Assembly: GCF_034718895.1 (NCBI RefSeq)
Contig: NZ_JAYERP010000001.1
Location: 372,001-436,000, forward strand
DNA: 64,000 nt
Direction of reading: 5' to 3'
From: Paenibacillus phoenicis
GTDB lineage: Bacteria; Bacillota; Bacilli; Paenibacillales; Paenibacillaceae
Both the position numbers and the translations under genes were made by a program. The notes under the pieces are model-generated. The model ran no database searches. It saw only the letters and a list, made by a program, of their open reading frames with translations, and was not told the origin of the DNA. Of this stretch, positions 33,606 to 42,381 are shown in pieces. How positions within the stretch are numbered: the first letter of the stretch is position 1; each line of letters starts with the position of its first letter.

Positions 33606-33903
33606 GAATCCTGATTCTCCATCCTGTTAGGTTTGTACTAGACTCAATATACCATGGGAATCCAAGGGATACCATGACCTGCATCGACGAAGGGTTATGG
33701 CAGCTGCAATAACAGAAAAACCAGAAACCGGTGCCAGCAAGCGAGAGGTTGATCCAACCAAAGATTTTGGCGTATTTCTGTTCCTTTTGCTTCTGCTGAA
33801 CCTTATAAATCGTTTGATCCACCAGAAGCAAGACAAGTCCGGAAAAGAGTGAGATGGAAGCGGTAAAAGCAAACACGTGATTCATCACATGCACCTGATT
33901 CAT
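33592..33903 (-). CDS. Small two-helix membrane protein (CLC_0170-like)
   Basis: A 103-residue frame starting MNQVHVMNHVFAFTASISLF, with two hydrophobic helices around VFAFTASISLFSGLVLLLVD and FGWINLSLAGTGFWFFCY. The charged loop KVQQKQKEQKYAKI between them fits the CLC_0170 family of small Firmicute membrane proteins of unknown role. Family members are near 65 residues; the last 40 residues here, which run into rlmD, look like read-through after a frameshift, so the gene may be slightly damaged. The start has GGAGG at 8 nt. Confidence 0.55.
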   Translation of the reverse strand: MNQVHVMNHVFAFTASISLFSGLVLLLVDQTIYKVQQKQKEQKYAKIFGWINLSLAGTGFWFFCYCSCHNPSSMQVMVSLGFPWYIESSTNLTGWRIRIHERT

Positions 33904-34006
33904 GACATGCACCTCCTAATTCGCTTTAAGCCGGCTCGACGGATCGAAACACTGAGTTTCACGGATCCCGGGATGTTCGCATACATCTGTCCCCAGTCGC
34001 TTTTCT

Positions 34007-34383
34007 GGTGAATGTGCTAGGATATAACAGAACAAGGGTTTCCCGAACCCCGTAGATCCCAATCGTGGAGAGCACGAGCAACAAGTACAAGCTGGCGCTG
34101 ACGGCGATGCCCAGCATGACCGACTTCAAGCCAATTTAAGAGATGAACTGATTTCATCGACATCATGATAACAAACAAGAAGGGGAAGATGACAAACGGC
34201 CAATAAATCAGGTGAACATAGGCAAATTGAAGCGCATGAATAATCGTCAATGGTTTGAAAAAACTGGTCGAACAGCGCCGGGACAATCAGCGCATCCCAA
34301 CTGTTCGAGGAAGAAGACGAAGGTGATGGTTTTGAAGGATGCTTCTTCTCATACGCTTCGTATTTGGATTTCCAATCCAGCAT
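34007..34383 (-). pseudogene. Frameshifted membrane protein relic
   Basis: The reading begins MLDWKSKYEAYEKKHPSKPS plus a Ser-rich linker. It moves to a second frame with helices HALQFAYVHLIYWPFVIFPF and to a third with SVMLGIAVSASLYLLLVLST then YGVRETLVLLYPS. The three pieces are plausible parts of one small polytopic membrane protein with two frameshifts. I do not recognise the family. The following gap up to recQ (34384-34572) shows a TCCCG-aaaat-CGGGA-type hairpin and no gene. Confidence 0.55.
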
Positions 34384-34572
34384 ATCTGCCGCCTCCGAAC
34401 GAATTGTAGGATTATTAGAGAGTGTTGGACTTTTTGGAAAAGTTTATGTAGCGTTTGCGGCGGTTGCCCAATTCTCCAAACCCCGGTAAACTAAAAAAGT
34501 GCATAAAGCCGGTCTGTCCCGAAAATCCGGGAGGACGACGGCCGATTGGGAAGTTAGGAGAAATCAAGCGAA

Positions 34573-36405
34573 ATGAGCACGGAAGCACTTACGATGGAAC
34601 ATGCGCAGCAGCTGCTGCAGAAATATTACGGATATCCCGATTTCCGCGAAGGGCAGCGGAGAATCGTCGAGAGCGTATTGTCCGGCGCGGATACGCTGGG
34701 CATTATGCCGACGGGCGGAGGCAAATCGATCTGTTACCAGATCCCGGCTCTGATGTTGCCGGGTCTGACGCTGGTTGTTTCCCCGTTGATCTCGTTGATG
34801 AAGGATCAGGTCGATGCGCTCACGGCGATGGGCATCTCCGCCGCCTACATCAACAGCACGCTGTCGGGCAAGGAAGTGAACGACCGCATCCGGGCGGCGC
34901 GCCGCGGTGAGCTGAAGCTGCTCTATGTTGCGCCGGAGCGGCTGGAGCTGGACTGGTTCCGCGAGGAAATGAGCGGTCTATCGATCTCCTGCGTCGCCGT
35001 CGACGAAGCGCACTGCGTCTCGCAGTGGGGCCATGACTTCCGGACAAGCTATCTGGCGGTCTCCCCGTTTGTGGAATCGCTGCCGCAACGGCCGATCCTC
35101 GCAGCCTTTACAGCCACGGCCACTCCGGAGGTCATGGACGACATGGTCCGTCTGCTGCGCCTTGCGAATCCGGCCGTGTTCGTCACCGGCCTCGGTCGGG
35201 ATAACCTGGCGATGTCGGTGCTGCGCGGTGAGAACAAGCGCGAATTCGTCCTGAATTACGCGACGACCCATGCGCATCAGCCCGGGATCGTCTACGCCGC
35301 AACCCGCAAGGAGGTTGACGACCTGTACGAGCGCCTGCGCCGCGCCGGCATCCCTGCCGGCCGCTACCATGCCGGCTTGTCCGACAAGGAGCGGGAGGAG
35401 AGCCAGGAGGCTTTTCTCTATGACGACATTCGCGTGATGGTGGCGACCAACGCCTTTGGGATGGGGATCGACAAATCGAACGTCCGTTACGTGATCCACT
35501 ACAATATGCCGAAGAACATGGAGGCTTATGTTCAGGAAGCGGGCCGGGCTGGCCGGGACGGCGAGCCCAGCGAATGTATCCTGCTGTTTAGTCCGCAGGA
35601 CATCATGACGCAGAAATTCCTGATCGAGCAAAACCCGCAGGATGGAGAACGCAAACGCAACGAGTACCGCAAGCTGCAGCAGATGGTTGAATATTGCTAC
35701 CAGACGAGCTGCCTGCGCTGGGCAATGCTGGATTATTTCGGTGAGGCTCACGACCGCACGCCTTGCGGTGTTTGCAGCTCCTGCCGGGACGAACGGGAGC
35801 TCGTCGACATGACGCGCGACGCGCAGATCGTCTTCTCCTGTATCCACCGGATGCGGGAGCGGTTTGGCGTCTCGCTGGTCGCTTCGGTGCTCAAAGGTTC
35901 GCAGAACAAAAAGGTGCTGCAGTACGGCTTTAATCAGTTGCCTACCTATGGCATGCTGCGCACGCGCACCGAGAAGGAAATTTCTGAACTGATCAATGTG
36001 TTTATTGCGGAAGGATATTTGGCCTTGTCCGAAGGGCAATACCCGGTCGTAAGGCTGCAGCCGTTGGCGGTTGAGGTGCTGAAGAGCCGCCATCAGGTGA
36101 TGCTCCGTGCGCCGGAGACTGCCGCCGCGTCCTCATCGTCATCTAGCTCGCGGCGCCGCAAGTATGATGAAGGGCCGTCCGCCGTCAACGAGACGGTGTT
36201 CGAGCAGCTGCGCTTGATCCGCCGCGATTTGGCCGAGAAGGAGCGGGTGCCTTCCTATATTATTTTCAACGATGCGACGCTGCGCGAGATGAGTGTGGTC
36301 TGTCCGACCAGCGAAGCGGATATGCTGAGAATCAAGGGCGTCGGCGAAGTGAAGTACCGTAAGTACGGAAAGCCGTTTCTGGAGTTTTTTCAAAATATGG
36401 AGTAG
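34573..36405 (+). CDS. recQ: ATP-dependent DNA helicase RecQ
   Basis: A 610-residue 3'-5' superfamily 2 helicase used in recombination repair. Motifs: I PTGGGKSICYQIPAL (about residue 45), II VDEAHCVSQWGHDFR (about 143), III AFTATATPEV, V-VI ATNAFGMGIDKSNVRYVIHY and QEAGRAGRDGEPSEC. The RecQ zinc site is in CGVCSSC-type text (TPCGVCSSCRDE), followed by a winged helix. A C-terminal HRDC domain (LRLIRRDLAEKERVPSYIIF to FLEFFQNME) comes after a Ser-rich linker. The length fits RecQ proper, not the shorter RecS. The radical-SAM gene starts 12 bp downstream. Confidence 0.95.
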   Translation: MSTEALTMEHAQQLLQKYYGYPDFREGQRRIVESVLSGADTLGIMPTGGGKSICYQIPALMLPGLTLVVSPLISLMKDQVDALTAMGISAAYINSTLSGKEVNDRIRAARRGELKLLYVAPERLELDWFREEMSGLSISCVAVDEAHCVSQWGHDFRTSYLAVSPFVESLPQRPILAAFTATATPEVMDDMVRLLRLANPAVFVTGLGRDNLAMSVLRGENKREFVLNYATTHAHQPGIVYAATRKEVDDLYERLRRAGIPAGRYHAGLSDKEREESQEAFLYDDIRVMVATNAFGMGIDKSNVRYVIHYNMPKNMEAYVQEAGRAGRDGEPSECILLFSPQDIMTQKFLIEQNPQDGERKRNEYRKLQQMVEYCYQTSCLRWAMLDYFGEAHDRTPCGVCSSCRDERELVDMTRDAQIVFSCIHRMRERFGVSLVASVLKGSQNKKVLQYGFNQLPTYGMLRTRTEKEISELINVFIAEGYLALSEGQYPVVRLQPLAVEVLKSRHQVMLRAPETAAASSSSSSSRRRKYDEGPSAVNETVFEQLRLIRRDLAEKERVPSYIIFNDATLREMSVVCPTSEADMLRIKGVGEVKYRKYGKPFLEFFQNME

Positions 36406-36417
36406 GGTTGTGAGCAT

Positions 36418-38229
36418 GTGAAAGTCATATTGGCAACGCTGAACGCAAAATTTATTCATACCTCGCTGGCGATCCGGCTGCTCAAAGCCTACAGCGGCAA
36501 CGAGTTTGACATCGATCTGGCCGAATATACGATCAAGGACCCGGTGATGAATATCGTGTCGGATCTGTTTAAGCGGAAGCCGGATGTCATCGGGTTCTCC
36601 TGCTATATCTGGAATATCGAAGAGACGATTCGAGTGGTGGCCTTGCTGAAGAAAGTGCTGCCGGAAGTGAAGATTGTACTGGGCGGCCCCGAGGTTAGCT
36701 ACGACACGAAATACTGGATGGAGCGCATCCCGGAGGTGGATTTTATCGTCATGGGGGACGGTGAGGAGACATTCCACCATTTGCTGCAGGAACTGTCCGG
36801 GGAGCAGAAGTTCCACTTCGTGTTTGGCGCGGCCTATCGCAAAGGAGAAGAGGTCGTACTGAATCCGCCTCGGCCAAAATCCGATCTGAACACGCTGCCG
36901 TCGCCGCATCGTTTTCCCGAGGATATTCCGAATCTCGGCAAACGGATCGTGTATTTCGAGACCAGCCGCGGTTGCCCGTTCAGCTGCCAGTTTTGCCTCT
37001 CAAGTATTGAGGTGGGCGTGCGGTATTACGATATCGAACGGGTGAAGTCGGACATCCTGTACCTCATCGAGCATGGCGCGAAGATCATTAAATTTCTGGA
37101 CCGCACGTTTAACATTAACCGCAATTACGCGATGGAGATGTTCGAATTTCTGATCAACAACCACCAGGGTTGCGTGTTCCAGTTCGAAATCACGGCGGAC
37201 ATCATGCGGCCGGAGGTGCTGGACTATTTGGCGGAGAACGCGCCGCCCGGCATCTTCCGCTTCGAGATTGGCGTGCAGTCGACAAACGATCCAACCAACG
37301 AGCTGGTGAAACGCCGCCAGAACTTTACGAAGCTGACCCGGACCGTCACCAAAATCAAGGAAAGCGGCAAAATCGCCCAGCATCTGGATTTGATCGCCGG
37401 ATTGCCGGAAGAGGACTATGCCACGTTCCGCAAAACGTTTAACGACGTGTTTGCTTTGCGTCCCGAGGAGCTGCAGCTTGGCTTCCTGAAGATGCTGCGC
37501 GGAACCGGGCTGCGGAATGACGCGGAGAAATACAACTACGTGTTTATGGACCATGCGCCTTATGAAATCCTGAGCAATAACGTGCTGCCGTTTGAGGACG
37601 TAATCCGGTTGAAGCGGCTGGAGGACGTGCTGGAGAAGTATTGGAATGCGCACCGCATGGATCACACCGTGGAGTATCTGGTCACTCACGAGTTCGATTC
37701 GCCGTTTGACTTCTTCCAGGAGTTTGGCGACTATTGGGAGGAACAAGGCTGGCAGCGGATCGGTCATCAGCTGGAGGACCTGTTCACTCGTCTTCACGCG
37801 TTCTTAAGCGGACGCACTTTGAAAGAGCCGGAGGTTGTGCTTGGTTTAATGAAGCTCGACTACCTGCTTGGACACAAGTATAAGCCGCGGAAAATCTGGT
37901 GGGAGGACCGGGTGGACAAAGACCGGCGCAGCGCGTATTTCCGTGCGCTCGCAGAAGCCCCTGCTGCTTTGTCAGAGCAATTTGCGGCATACGGCCTGGA
38001 TGAACGCGGGCTGCAGAAGTATGCGTGCATCGAAGAGCTGCCGTTTGCGCTGGGCGATGTACTGCGAGCGGAAGGGTCAGAAGCGCCAGCAAGCCCGGCG
38101 AACGCAGGGGATGAGCCGCAAGGCACGCTGCTTGTTGTCCTCTACCAGCAGGAAGCAGACGAGCGGCCGGTGTATTTCCACGCCCCTTTAAGCGCTTGGT
38201 CCCCGGAGCATTGCACCCTGGTCAAGTGA
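36418..38229 (+). CDS. B12-binding radical SAM protein with DUF4080
   Basis: A 603-residue protein of three parts. An N-terminal cobalamin-binding-like domain (residues 1-140: MKVILATLNAKFIHTSLAIR, DVIGFSCYIWN) comes first. The radical-SAM barrel has the cluster motif RGCPFSCQFC (about 184-193). A C-terminal DUF4080 module starts at about 380 (FDSPFDFFQEFGDYWEEQGW). Such proteins are widespread in Firmicutes, but their reaction is unknown. The B12-type domain lacks an obvious DxHxxG motif, so cobalamin binding is doubtful. GTG start at 36418, 12 bp after recQ, suggests cotranscription. The tail after residue 540 is low-complexity Ala/Glu-rich. Confidence 0.85.
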   Translation: MKVILATLNAKFIHTSLAIRLLKAYSGNEFDIDLAEYTIKDPVMNIVSDLFKRKPDVIGFSCYIWNIEETIRVVALLKKVLPEVKIVLGGPEVSYDTKYWMERIPEVDFIVMGDGEETFHHLLQELSGEQKFHFVFGAAYRKGEEVVLNPPRPKSDLNTLPSPHRFPEDIPNLGKRIVYFETSRGCPFSCQFCLSSIEVGVRYYDIERVKSDILYLIEHGAKIIKFLDRTFNINRNYAMEMFEFLINNHQGCVFQFEITADIMRPEVLDYLAENAPPGIFRFEIGVQSTNDPTNELVKRRQNFTKLTRTVTKIKESGKIAQHLDLIAGLPEEDYATFRKTFNDVFALRPEELQLGFLKMLRGTGLRNDAEKYNYVFMDHAPYEILSNNVLPFEDVIRLKRLEDVLEKYWNAHRMDHTVEYLVTHEFDSPFDFFQEFGDYWEEQGWQRIGHQLEDLFTRLHAFLSGRTLKEPEVVLGLMKLDYLLGHKYKPRKIWWEDRVDKDRRSAYFRALAEAPAALSEQFAAYGLDERGLQKYACIEELPFALGDVLRAEGSEAPASPANAGDEPQGTLLVVLYQQEADERPVYFHAPLSAWSPEHCTLVK

Positions 38230-38245
38230 GGAGAGCAATAACGAA

Positions 38246-38309
38246 AAAGCGAGCCTGCAAACCGGCTTCCTCTTCCCGAGGAGCCGGTTCAGCAGGCTCG
38301 CTTTATTTG
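38246..38309. terminator. Bidirectional terminator
   Basis: The outer stem AAAGCGAGCCTGC / GCAGGCTCGCTTT and inner stem CCGGCTTCCTC / GAGGAGCCGG form one long hairpin between convergent genes, with T-runs outside on both strands. Confidence 0.85.
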
Positions 38310-38310
38310 T

Positions 38311-39261
38311 TTATTCTGCGTTCGCTGCTTCGGGCGGCAGATGCCACTCCAGCCAATTCAACACATCCGACATCACTTCGTCGCGGTTGATTTCGTTCAG
38401 CATTTCATGACGGCCGCCGGGATACAGCCGCACCTCAACGTCCTTGAGGCCCAGCTGATGGTACAGTCCGGCGAGACGCCGGACGCCGGCGCCGTTTTGG
38501 CCGACCGGATCGAGGTCGCCGCCAAAGATATAAACCGGCTTATCCTTAGGGATGGAGCGCATCTTCTCCGGGCGGTGAATCTCCTGCAGCAGGCCAAAGA
38601 AGCCGTAAAAGAAGCCGGCGCTGCACAAGAAGCCGCAGTGCGGGTCGGCGATGTATTTATCCACCTCGGCCTCGTCCCGGGAGAGCCAGTCGAAGGGCGT
38701 CCGCGCCGGGAGGAAGTTACGGTTAAAGCTCCCGAAGGTCACCGCGTTCATCAGCAGGCTGGGATGGGTCTCGCCTTGCAGCAGGCTTTGTAAGCGGGCG
38801 AGGCTTCGCCCCAGGCCCAGCAGCCCCCGGGGACCATCTGTTCCCGAGAGAATAAATCCAGTATAAGGCTCCGGGGCTAGGTACATGACCTTCTGCGTCA
38901 GAAAGGAGCCCATGCTATGGCCGAGCAGAAACAAGGGGAGATCGGGATGCTCCTGACGGATAATCTTCGTAAGCTGAATCATATCCTTCGCCATGCCGGT
39001 AAAGCCTTGTTTGCCCGGCCAGCCTAATTCCTCTGGACTTCCAGCCGTGCGCCCGTGCCCGCGGTGATCGTTCGCGTAGACGATAAAGCCGTGGGCGGTC
39101 AGCAACCGGGCCAGGCGCTCATAGCGCTTGGCCGTTTCCGCCATGCCGTGGGCGATTTGCAGCACACCGCGCGGCGGGTCGGCGGAATCAGCGGCGATCC
39201 AACGATACACGAAGACCCCATGACTTGTGTCATTGTCGAACGTAAACGTATGCTCTTTCAA
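38311..39261 (-). CDS. Alpha/beta hydrolase, monoacylglycerol lipase-like
   Basis: A 316-residue serine hydrolase of the lysophospholipase/MGL group. The nucleophile elbow is LLGHSMGS (Ser at about residue 115), the oxyanion segment is LQIAHGMAETAKRYERLARL, and DHRGHGRT is typical of PldB-like enzymes. The catalytic Asp and His are expected in YIFGGDLDPVG and GGRHEMLNEI. There is no signal peptide, so it is cytosolic. TTG 39261 is the start (GAAGGG site), 36 bp after a VOC protein gene, and it is the last gene of the mnmL-mnmM run. Substrate not deducible. Confidence 0.87.
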   Translation of the reverse strand: MKEHTFTFDNDTSHGVFVYRWIAADSADPPRGVLQIAHGMAETAKRYERLARLLTAHGFIVYANDHRGHGRTAGSPEELGWPGKQGFTGMAKDMIQLTKIIRQEHPDLPLFLLGHSMGSFLTQKVMYLAPEPYTGFILSGTDGPRGLLGLGRSLARLQSLLQGETHPSLLMNAVTFGSFNRNFLPARTPFDWLSRDEAEVDKYIADPHCGFLCSAGFFYGFFGLLQEIHRPEKMRSIPKDKPVYIFGGDLDPVGQNGAGVRRLAGLYHQLGLKDVEVRLYPGGRHEMLNEINRDEVMSDVLNWLEWHLPPEAANAE

Positions 39262-39297
39262 GCGTAGCCCTTCTTTCCACGGAATTATGGGAAGACC

Positions 39298-39696
39298 TCA
39301 AGCGAGAAACGCAGGCTGGAAAAATTCGATCCGTTCGCCGTCCGGTCCGTTAAAGAAGAAGAATCGGCTGCCGTTCGGCAGACTGCGGATTTCCGGGTCG
39401 AGACCGGATAAGCCTAATTTGGAAATCCGGGCATATTCCTCTTCGATATCACTAGCGGTAAAGGCAATATGATGCACCTTGCCCTCATTCGGCAACTCTT
39501 CTCCTTCGGGGAGATTAATCAGCTCGACCTCAACGGATTCCTGGCCCGGAAAGGTTAGGAAAGCCAGACGCAGCGGGTCTCCCACCTCACCGATCGTGGA
39601 TAACAGCTTCATGCCGATAATCCGTTCATAAAACTCGATGGAATCCTCCAGAGCCGAGACGCGAATTCCAATATGCTCGATTTTGCGAATGCCCAT
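39298..39696 (-). CDS. VOC-family protein (methylmalonyl-CoA epimerase/glyoxalase-like)
   Basis: A 132-residue two-module VOC metalloprotein. MGIRKIEHIGIRVSALEDSI gives the first metal His, KVHHIAFTASDIEEEYARI the second, and the end GPDGERIEFFQPA carries the terminal Glu. The pattern resembles methylmalonyl-CoA epimerase or glyoxalase I relatives, but neither can be preferred. I take ATG 39696, just past the end of mnmM with a GGGGGT site; longer frames overlap mnmM. It probably belongs to the same transcript. Confidence 0.82.
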   Translation of the reverse strand: MGIRKIEHIGIRVSALEDSIEFYERIIGMKLLSTIGEVGDPLRLAFLTFPGQESVEVELINLPEGEELPNEGKVHHIAFTASDIEEEYARISKLGLSGLDPEIRSLPNGSRFFFFNGPDGERIEFFQPAFLA

Positions 39697-39712
39697 ACCG
39701 ATGACCCCCAGT

Positions 39713-40309
39713 TCAATTCGAATTGGTTGATTTCTTTTCAATCGCGATCAAATACGGGGCAGCCGGCCTTTGCGGCTGCCGGTACAGGATCGCCTGTCCG
39801 GCGGAAGCGGGCAGTGCAGCCGCCCAGGCTTCCACCGCCGCCGCTTCGGCGTCGCCGCCGGGATGGCCGGGGTAGAGGACGGCCGTCAAGATCCCGCGCG
39901 GCCGCAGCAGGGCCAGAGCGGCCTCCAGGGCGGGCAGCGTGCTGTCCGGCTGCGTGATCAGCGCCGGGTCAGCGCCCTCGGCTGGCAAATAGCCGAGGTT
40001 GAACATCACGGCGCCGAGCCGCCCGTGCACGTCCGCGGGCAGCACGGCCGCCATGTCCGCGTGGCTCGCCTGAAGCAAGGTGACGCCGGCGATGGAATCC
40101 GCCGGCTCCTTGTCCAGCCGAGCCTTCGTTAGGGCCAGCGCCTGCGGCTGGATATCGAAGGCGAACACTCGCCCCTTCGGACCGCAGGCTTTGGCCAGGA
40201 ACAGCGTGTCCGCGCCGGTTCCCGCCGTGGCGTCGACGGCCGCGTCGCCGAGCCTCAGCCGTTCGCCGGCCAGTTTATGCGCGAAGCTTAATACGGAGAG
40301 GAAGCCCAT
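39713..40309 (-). CDS. mnmM: tRNA (mnm5s2U34) methyltransferase MnmM (YtqB-like)
   Basis: A 198-residue class I SAM methyltransferase of the rRNA_methylase (PF06962) group. The SAM motif is AAVDATAGTGADTLFLAK, followed by FAFDIQPQAL and the catalytic-region MFNLGYLPAEGA, which substitutes NLGYLP for the usual NPPY. B. subtilis YtqB of this family methylates 5-aminomethyl-2-thiouridine in tRNA wobble positions (MnmM). It starts 6 bp after the radical-SAM gene mnmL, the same pairing as ytqA-ytqB, which supports the call. The N-terminus FLSVLSFAHKLAGERLRLGD matches. Confidence 0.87.
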   Translation of the reverse strand: MGFLSVLSFAHKLAGERLRLGDAAVDATAGTGADTLFLAKACGPKGRVFAFDIQPQALALTKARLDKEPADSIAGVTLLQASHADMAAVLPADVHGRLGAVMFNLGYLPAEGADPALITQPDSTLPALEAALALLRPRGILTAVLYPGHPGGDAEAAAVEAWAAALPASAGQAILYRQPQRPAAPYLIAIEKKSTNSN

Positions 40310-40315
40310 AAGCGC

Positions 40316-41269
40316 TCAACGTCCTCTCCAGTATTTGCCCTGCCAGGAATCGCGGCGCTTCAGCTCCGCGTCGATGGCGTTGAGCACTTCCCATTTTTTG
40401 AGGCTCCACATCGGTCCGATCAGCAGGTCGCGCGGCGCGTCTCCGGTCAGCCGATGCACGATCATTTCTGGCGGCAGAAACTCAAGCGTGTCCACAATCA
40501 GCTTGACGTATTCGTCCTGTTCCAGGAAACGCAGCAATCCTGCTTCGTACTGCTTCACCATCGGCGTCTTGCGCATCAGATGGAGCAGGTGGATCTTAAT
40601 GCCCTGCACGTCCATGTTCGCCACGGCGCGGCCGGTCTCCAGCATCATTTCATGCGTTTCCTGCGGCAGGCCGTAAATGATATGCGTGCACACCCGGATG
40701 CCGCGTGCGCGCAGTTTCTCCACCGCATCGAGGTAGCATTGCGTATCGTGCGCCCGGTTGATCAGCGTGGACGTCGACTCATGGATCGTTTGCAAGCCCA
40801 TTTCGACCCAGAGGTAGGTGCGCTCATTGAGCTCGGCTAAATAATCCACGACATCGTCCGGCAGGCAATCCGGTCTCGTGGCGATGGATAAACCGACGAC
40901 ACCCGGCTGCTCCAGAATCGCTTCGTAATATTCACGAAGCACCTCCACCGGCGCATAAGTATTCGTATAAGCCTGAAAATATCCAATATATTTCGCATGC
41001 GGCCACTTCAGATGCTGCCGGTCGCGGATCGTGGCAAACTGCGTTACCAGATCGTCCCGGCGGCTTCCGGCAAAATCGCCCGATCCCCGGGCGCTGCAGA
41101 ACGTGCAACCGCCCTTTGCGATCGAGCCATCGCGGTTGGGACAAGTGAATCCGGCATCTAGCATCACCTTAAATACCTTGTCTCCGAACTCTTGGCGCAT
41201 CTCGAAATTCCAGGTATGAAATCTTTTGTCTCCCCACAAAGCAGGAGTGTCCGTCATCAGTGTACTCAT
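40316..41269 (-). CDS. mnmL: TIGR01212-family radical SAM protein MnmL (YtqA-like)
   Basis: A 317-residue radical SAM enzyme. The cluster cysteines are in FTCPNRDGSIAKGGCTFCSA (residues about 42-61), with the longer CxnCxxC spacing of the TIGR01212/YtqA family. GYFQAYTNTYAPVEVLREYY and GLQTIHESTSTLINRAHD follow. In B. subtilis YtqA acts with YtqB in making the methylaminomethyl group of wobble uridine; I rely on that recollection and on gene pairing. Translation is coupled to mnmM (6-bp gap). Divergent from trmB across a 334-bp gap. Confidence 0.87.
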   Translation of the reverse strand: MSTLMTDTPALWGDKRFHTWNFEMRQEFGDKVFKVMLDAGFTCPNRDGSIAKGGCTFCSARGSGDFAGSRRDDLVTQFATIRDRQHLKWPHAKYIGYFQAYTNTYAPVEVLREYYEAILEQPGVVGLSIATRPDCLPDDVVDYLAELNERTYLWVEMGLQTIHESTSTLINRAHDTQCYLDAVEKLRARGIRVCTHIIYGLPQETHEMMLETGRAVANMDVQGIKIHLLHLMRKTPMVKQYEAGLLRFLEQDEYVKLIVDTLEFLPPEMIVHRLTGDAPRDLLIGPMWSLKKWEVLNAIDAELKRRDSWQGKYWRGR

Positions 41270-41603
41270 TGCGGCTCCTTCATTTTGTCACAAAATATTT
41301 TTTGCATATTTATACAACGGCGAAAGCCCCGTCCGTACGCCGCTTCCACTGAATTTATTGTATCAAATTTCACTGGAAAAGGGGAATGCTGCTTGCCTGT
41401 TTCCTTGCGGCAGGGTACGGAAATATGTTATTTTGAGAATATCAATTTCGTTGGACCCCAATTCCAAAATATATCGAAAAAGGAATCACTCGTCTCGTCT
41501 CCCCGGCGAACGGTTGGTTCCTTTTTCATTGCGCGCTTTACATTTGCAGCAAACTTCGGCACAATATTGCAAGGAATGGATACCAAGAAAGCGGAGGAAT
41601 AAC
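41270..41603. other. Intergenic region between mnmL and trmB
   Basis: A 334-bp divergent spacer without a supportable gene. It must hold promoters for both sides; the reverse strand has TATAAA near 41310 as a possible -10 for mnmL. No RNA leader or operator was recognised. Confidence 0.4.
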
Positions 41604-42314
41604 ATGCGTTTACGCGGCAGAAAAGGAATACGGGAGCATTTGGAGGAGCAGCAGGATCTGGTTGTCCTGAATCCCCGGGAATATAAAGGACGCTGGGCGG
41701 AGGTGTTCGGCAACGGCCGTCCGATCCACATCGAGCTTGGCATGGGCAAAGGTCAGTTTATCAGCGGCATGAGTGTAAAATATCCAGACGTGAACTTCAT
41801 CGGCATGGACATGTATGATGAGTTGATTCGCCGGGCGAGCGAGAAGGTGCGCGCGAAATGGGACGAGCAGGGCGGGCTGAAGCCGCAAACCGTTCGTCTG
41901 GCGCTGGGGAATATTGAAATGATCGAGGAGTTTTTTGCGCCAGGGGAAGTGGAGCGCATTTATTTGAACTTCAGTGATCCATGGCCGAAGAAGAAGCATT
42001 GGCGCCGGCGCTTGACGCACCCGCGGTTTTTGGAGAAATACCGTCATCTCCTGAACGAAAACGGCGAAATTCACTTCAAGACTGACTCCCGCGTGCTGTT
42101 TGAATTTTCGCTGAATGCCTTTGCCGCGGTTGGATTGCAGATGAGCGACATTTCGCTTAGCCTGCATGAAGGCGGGATTAATGAGGCCCATGTCATGACG
42201 GAATACGAAAGCAAATTCGTAGGACAAGGCATGCCGATCTACCGCTGCGAAGTAATGGTTGGCGAAGCGGCCTTACAACGTTACCATGAGCGGAAGATGG
42301 AGATGTTTAAATAG
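41604..42314 (+). CDS. trmB: tRNA (guanine(46)-N7)-methyltransferase
   Basis: A 236-residue SAM methyltransferase forming m7G46 in tRNA variable loops. I start at ATG 41604 with GGAGG 7 nt upstream; an upstream in-frame extension has no plausible site. Motifs: basic N-terminus MRLRGRKGIREHLEEQ, SAM loop IHIELGMGKGQFISGM, NFIGMDMYDELIRRA, and catalytic/binding LNFSDPWPKKKHWRRRL. TDSRVLFEFSL and the C-terminal TEYESKFVGQGMPIYR are diagnostic for TrmB. Confidence 0.95.
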   Translation: MRLRGRKGIREHLEEQQDLVVLNPREYKGRWAEVFGNGRPIHIELGMGKGQFISGMSVKYPDVNFIGMDMYDELIRRASEKVRAKWDEQGGLKPQTVRLALGNIEMIEEFFAPGEVERIYLNFSDPWPKKKHWRRRLTHPRFLEKYRHLLNENGEIHFKTDSRVLFEFSLNAFAAVGLQMSDISLSLHEGGINEAHVMTEYESKFVGQGMPIYRCEVMVGEAALQRYHERKMEMFK

Positions 42315-42324
42315 CAAAAAAATC

Positions 42325-42356
42325 GGAGCAGGATGAATCCTGGCTCCGCTTTTTTG
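42325..42356 (+). terminator. Terminator of trmB
   Basis: GGAGCAGGA pairs with TCCTGGCTCC with one bulge, followed by GCTTTTTT. Confidence 0.75.
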
Positions 42357-42381
42357 TAAATCGCCTTCCTGATCAGGCTGG

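Noticed and set aside
41226..41603. Long in-frame extension upstream of trmB
   Set aside because: The extra 126 residues match nothing, and the family start MRLRGRKGIREH coincides with an ATG behind GGAGG.
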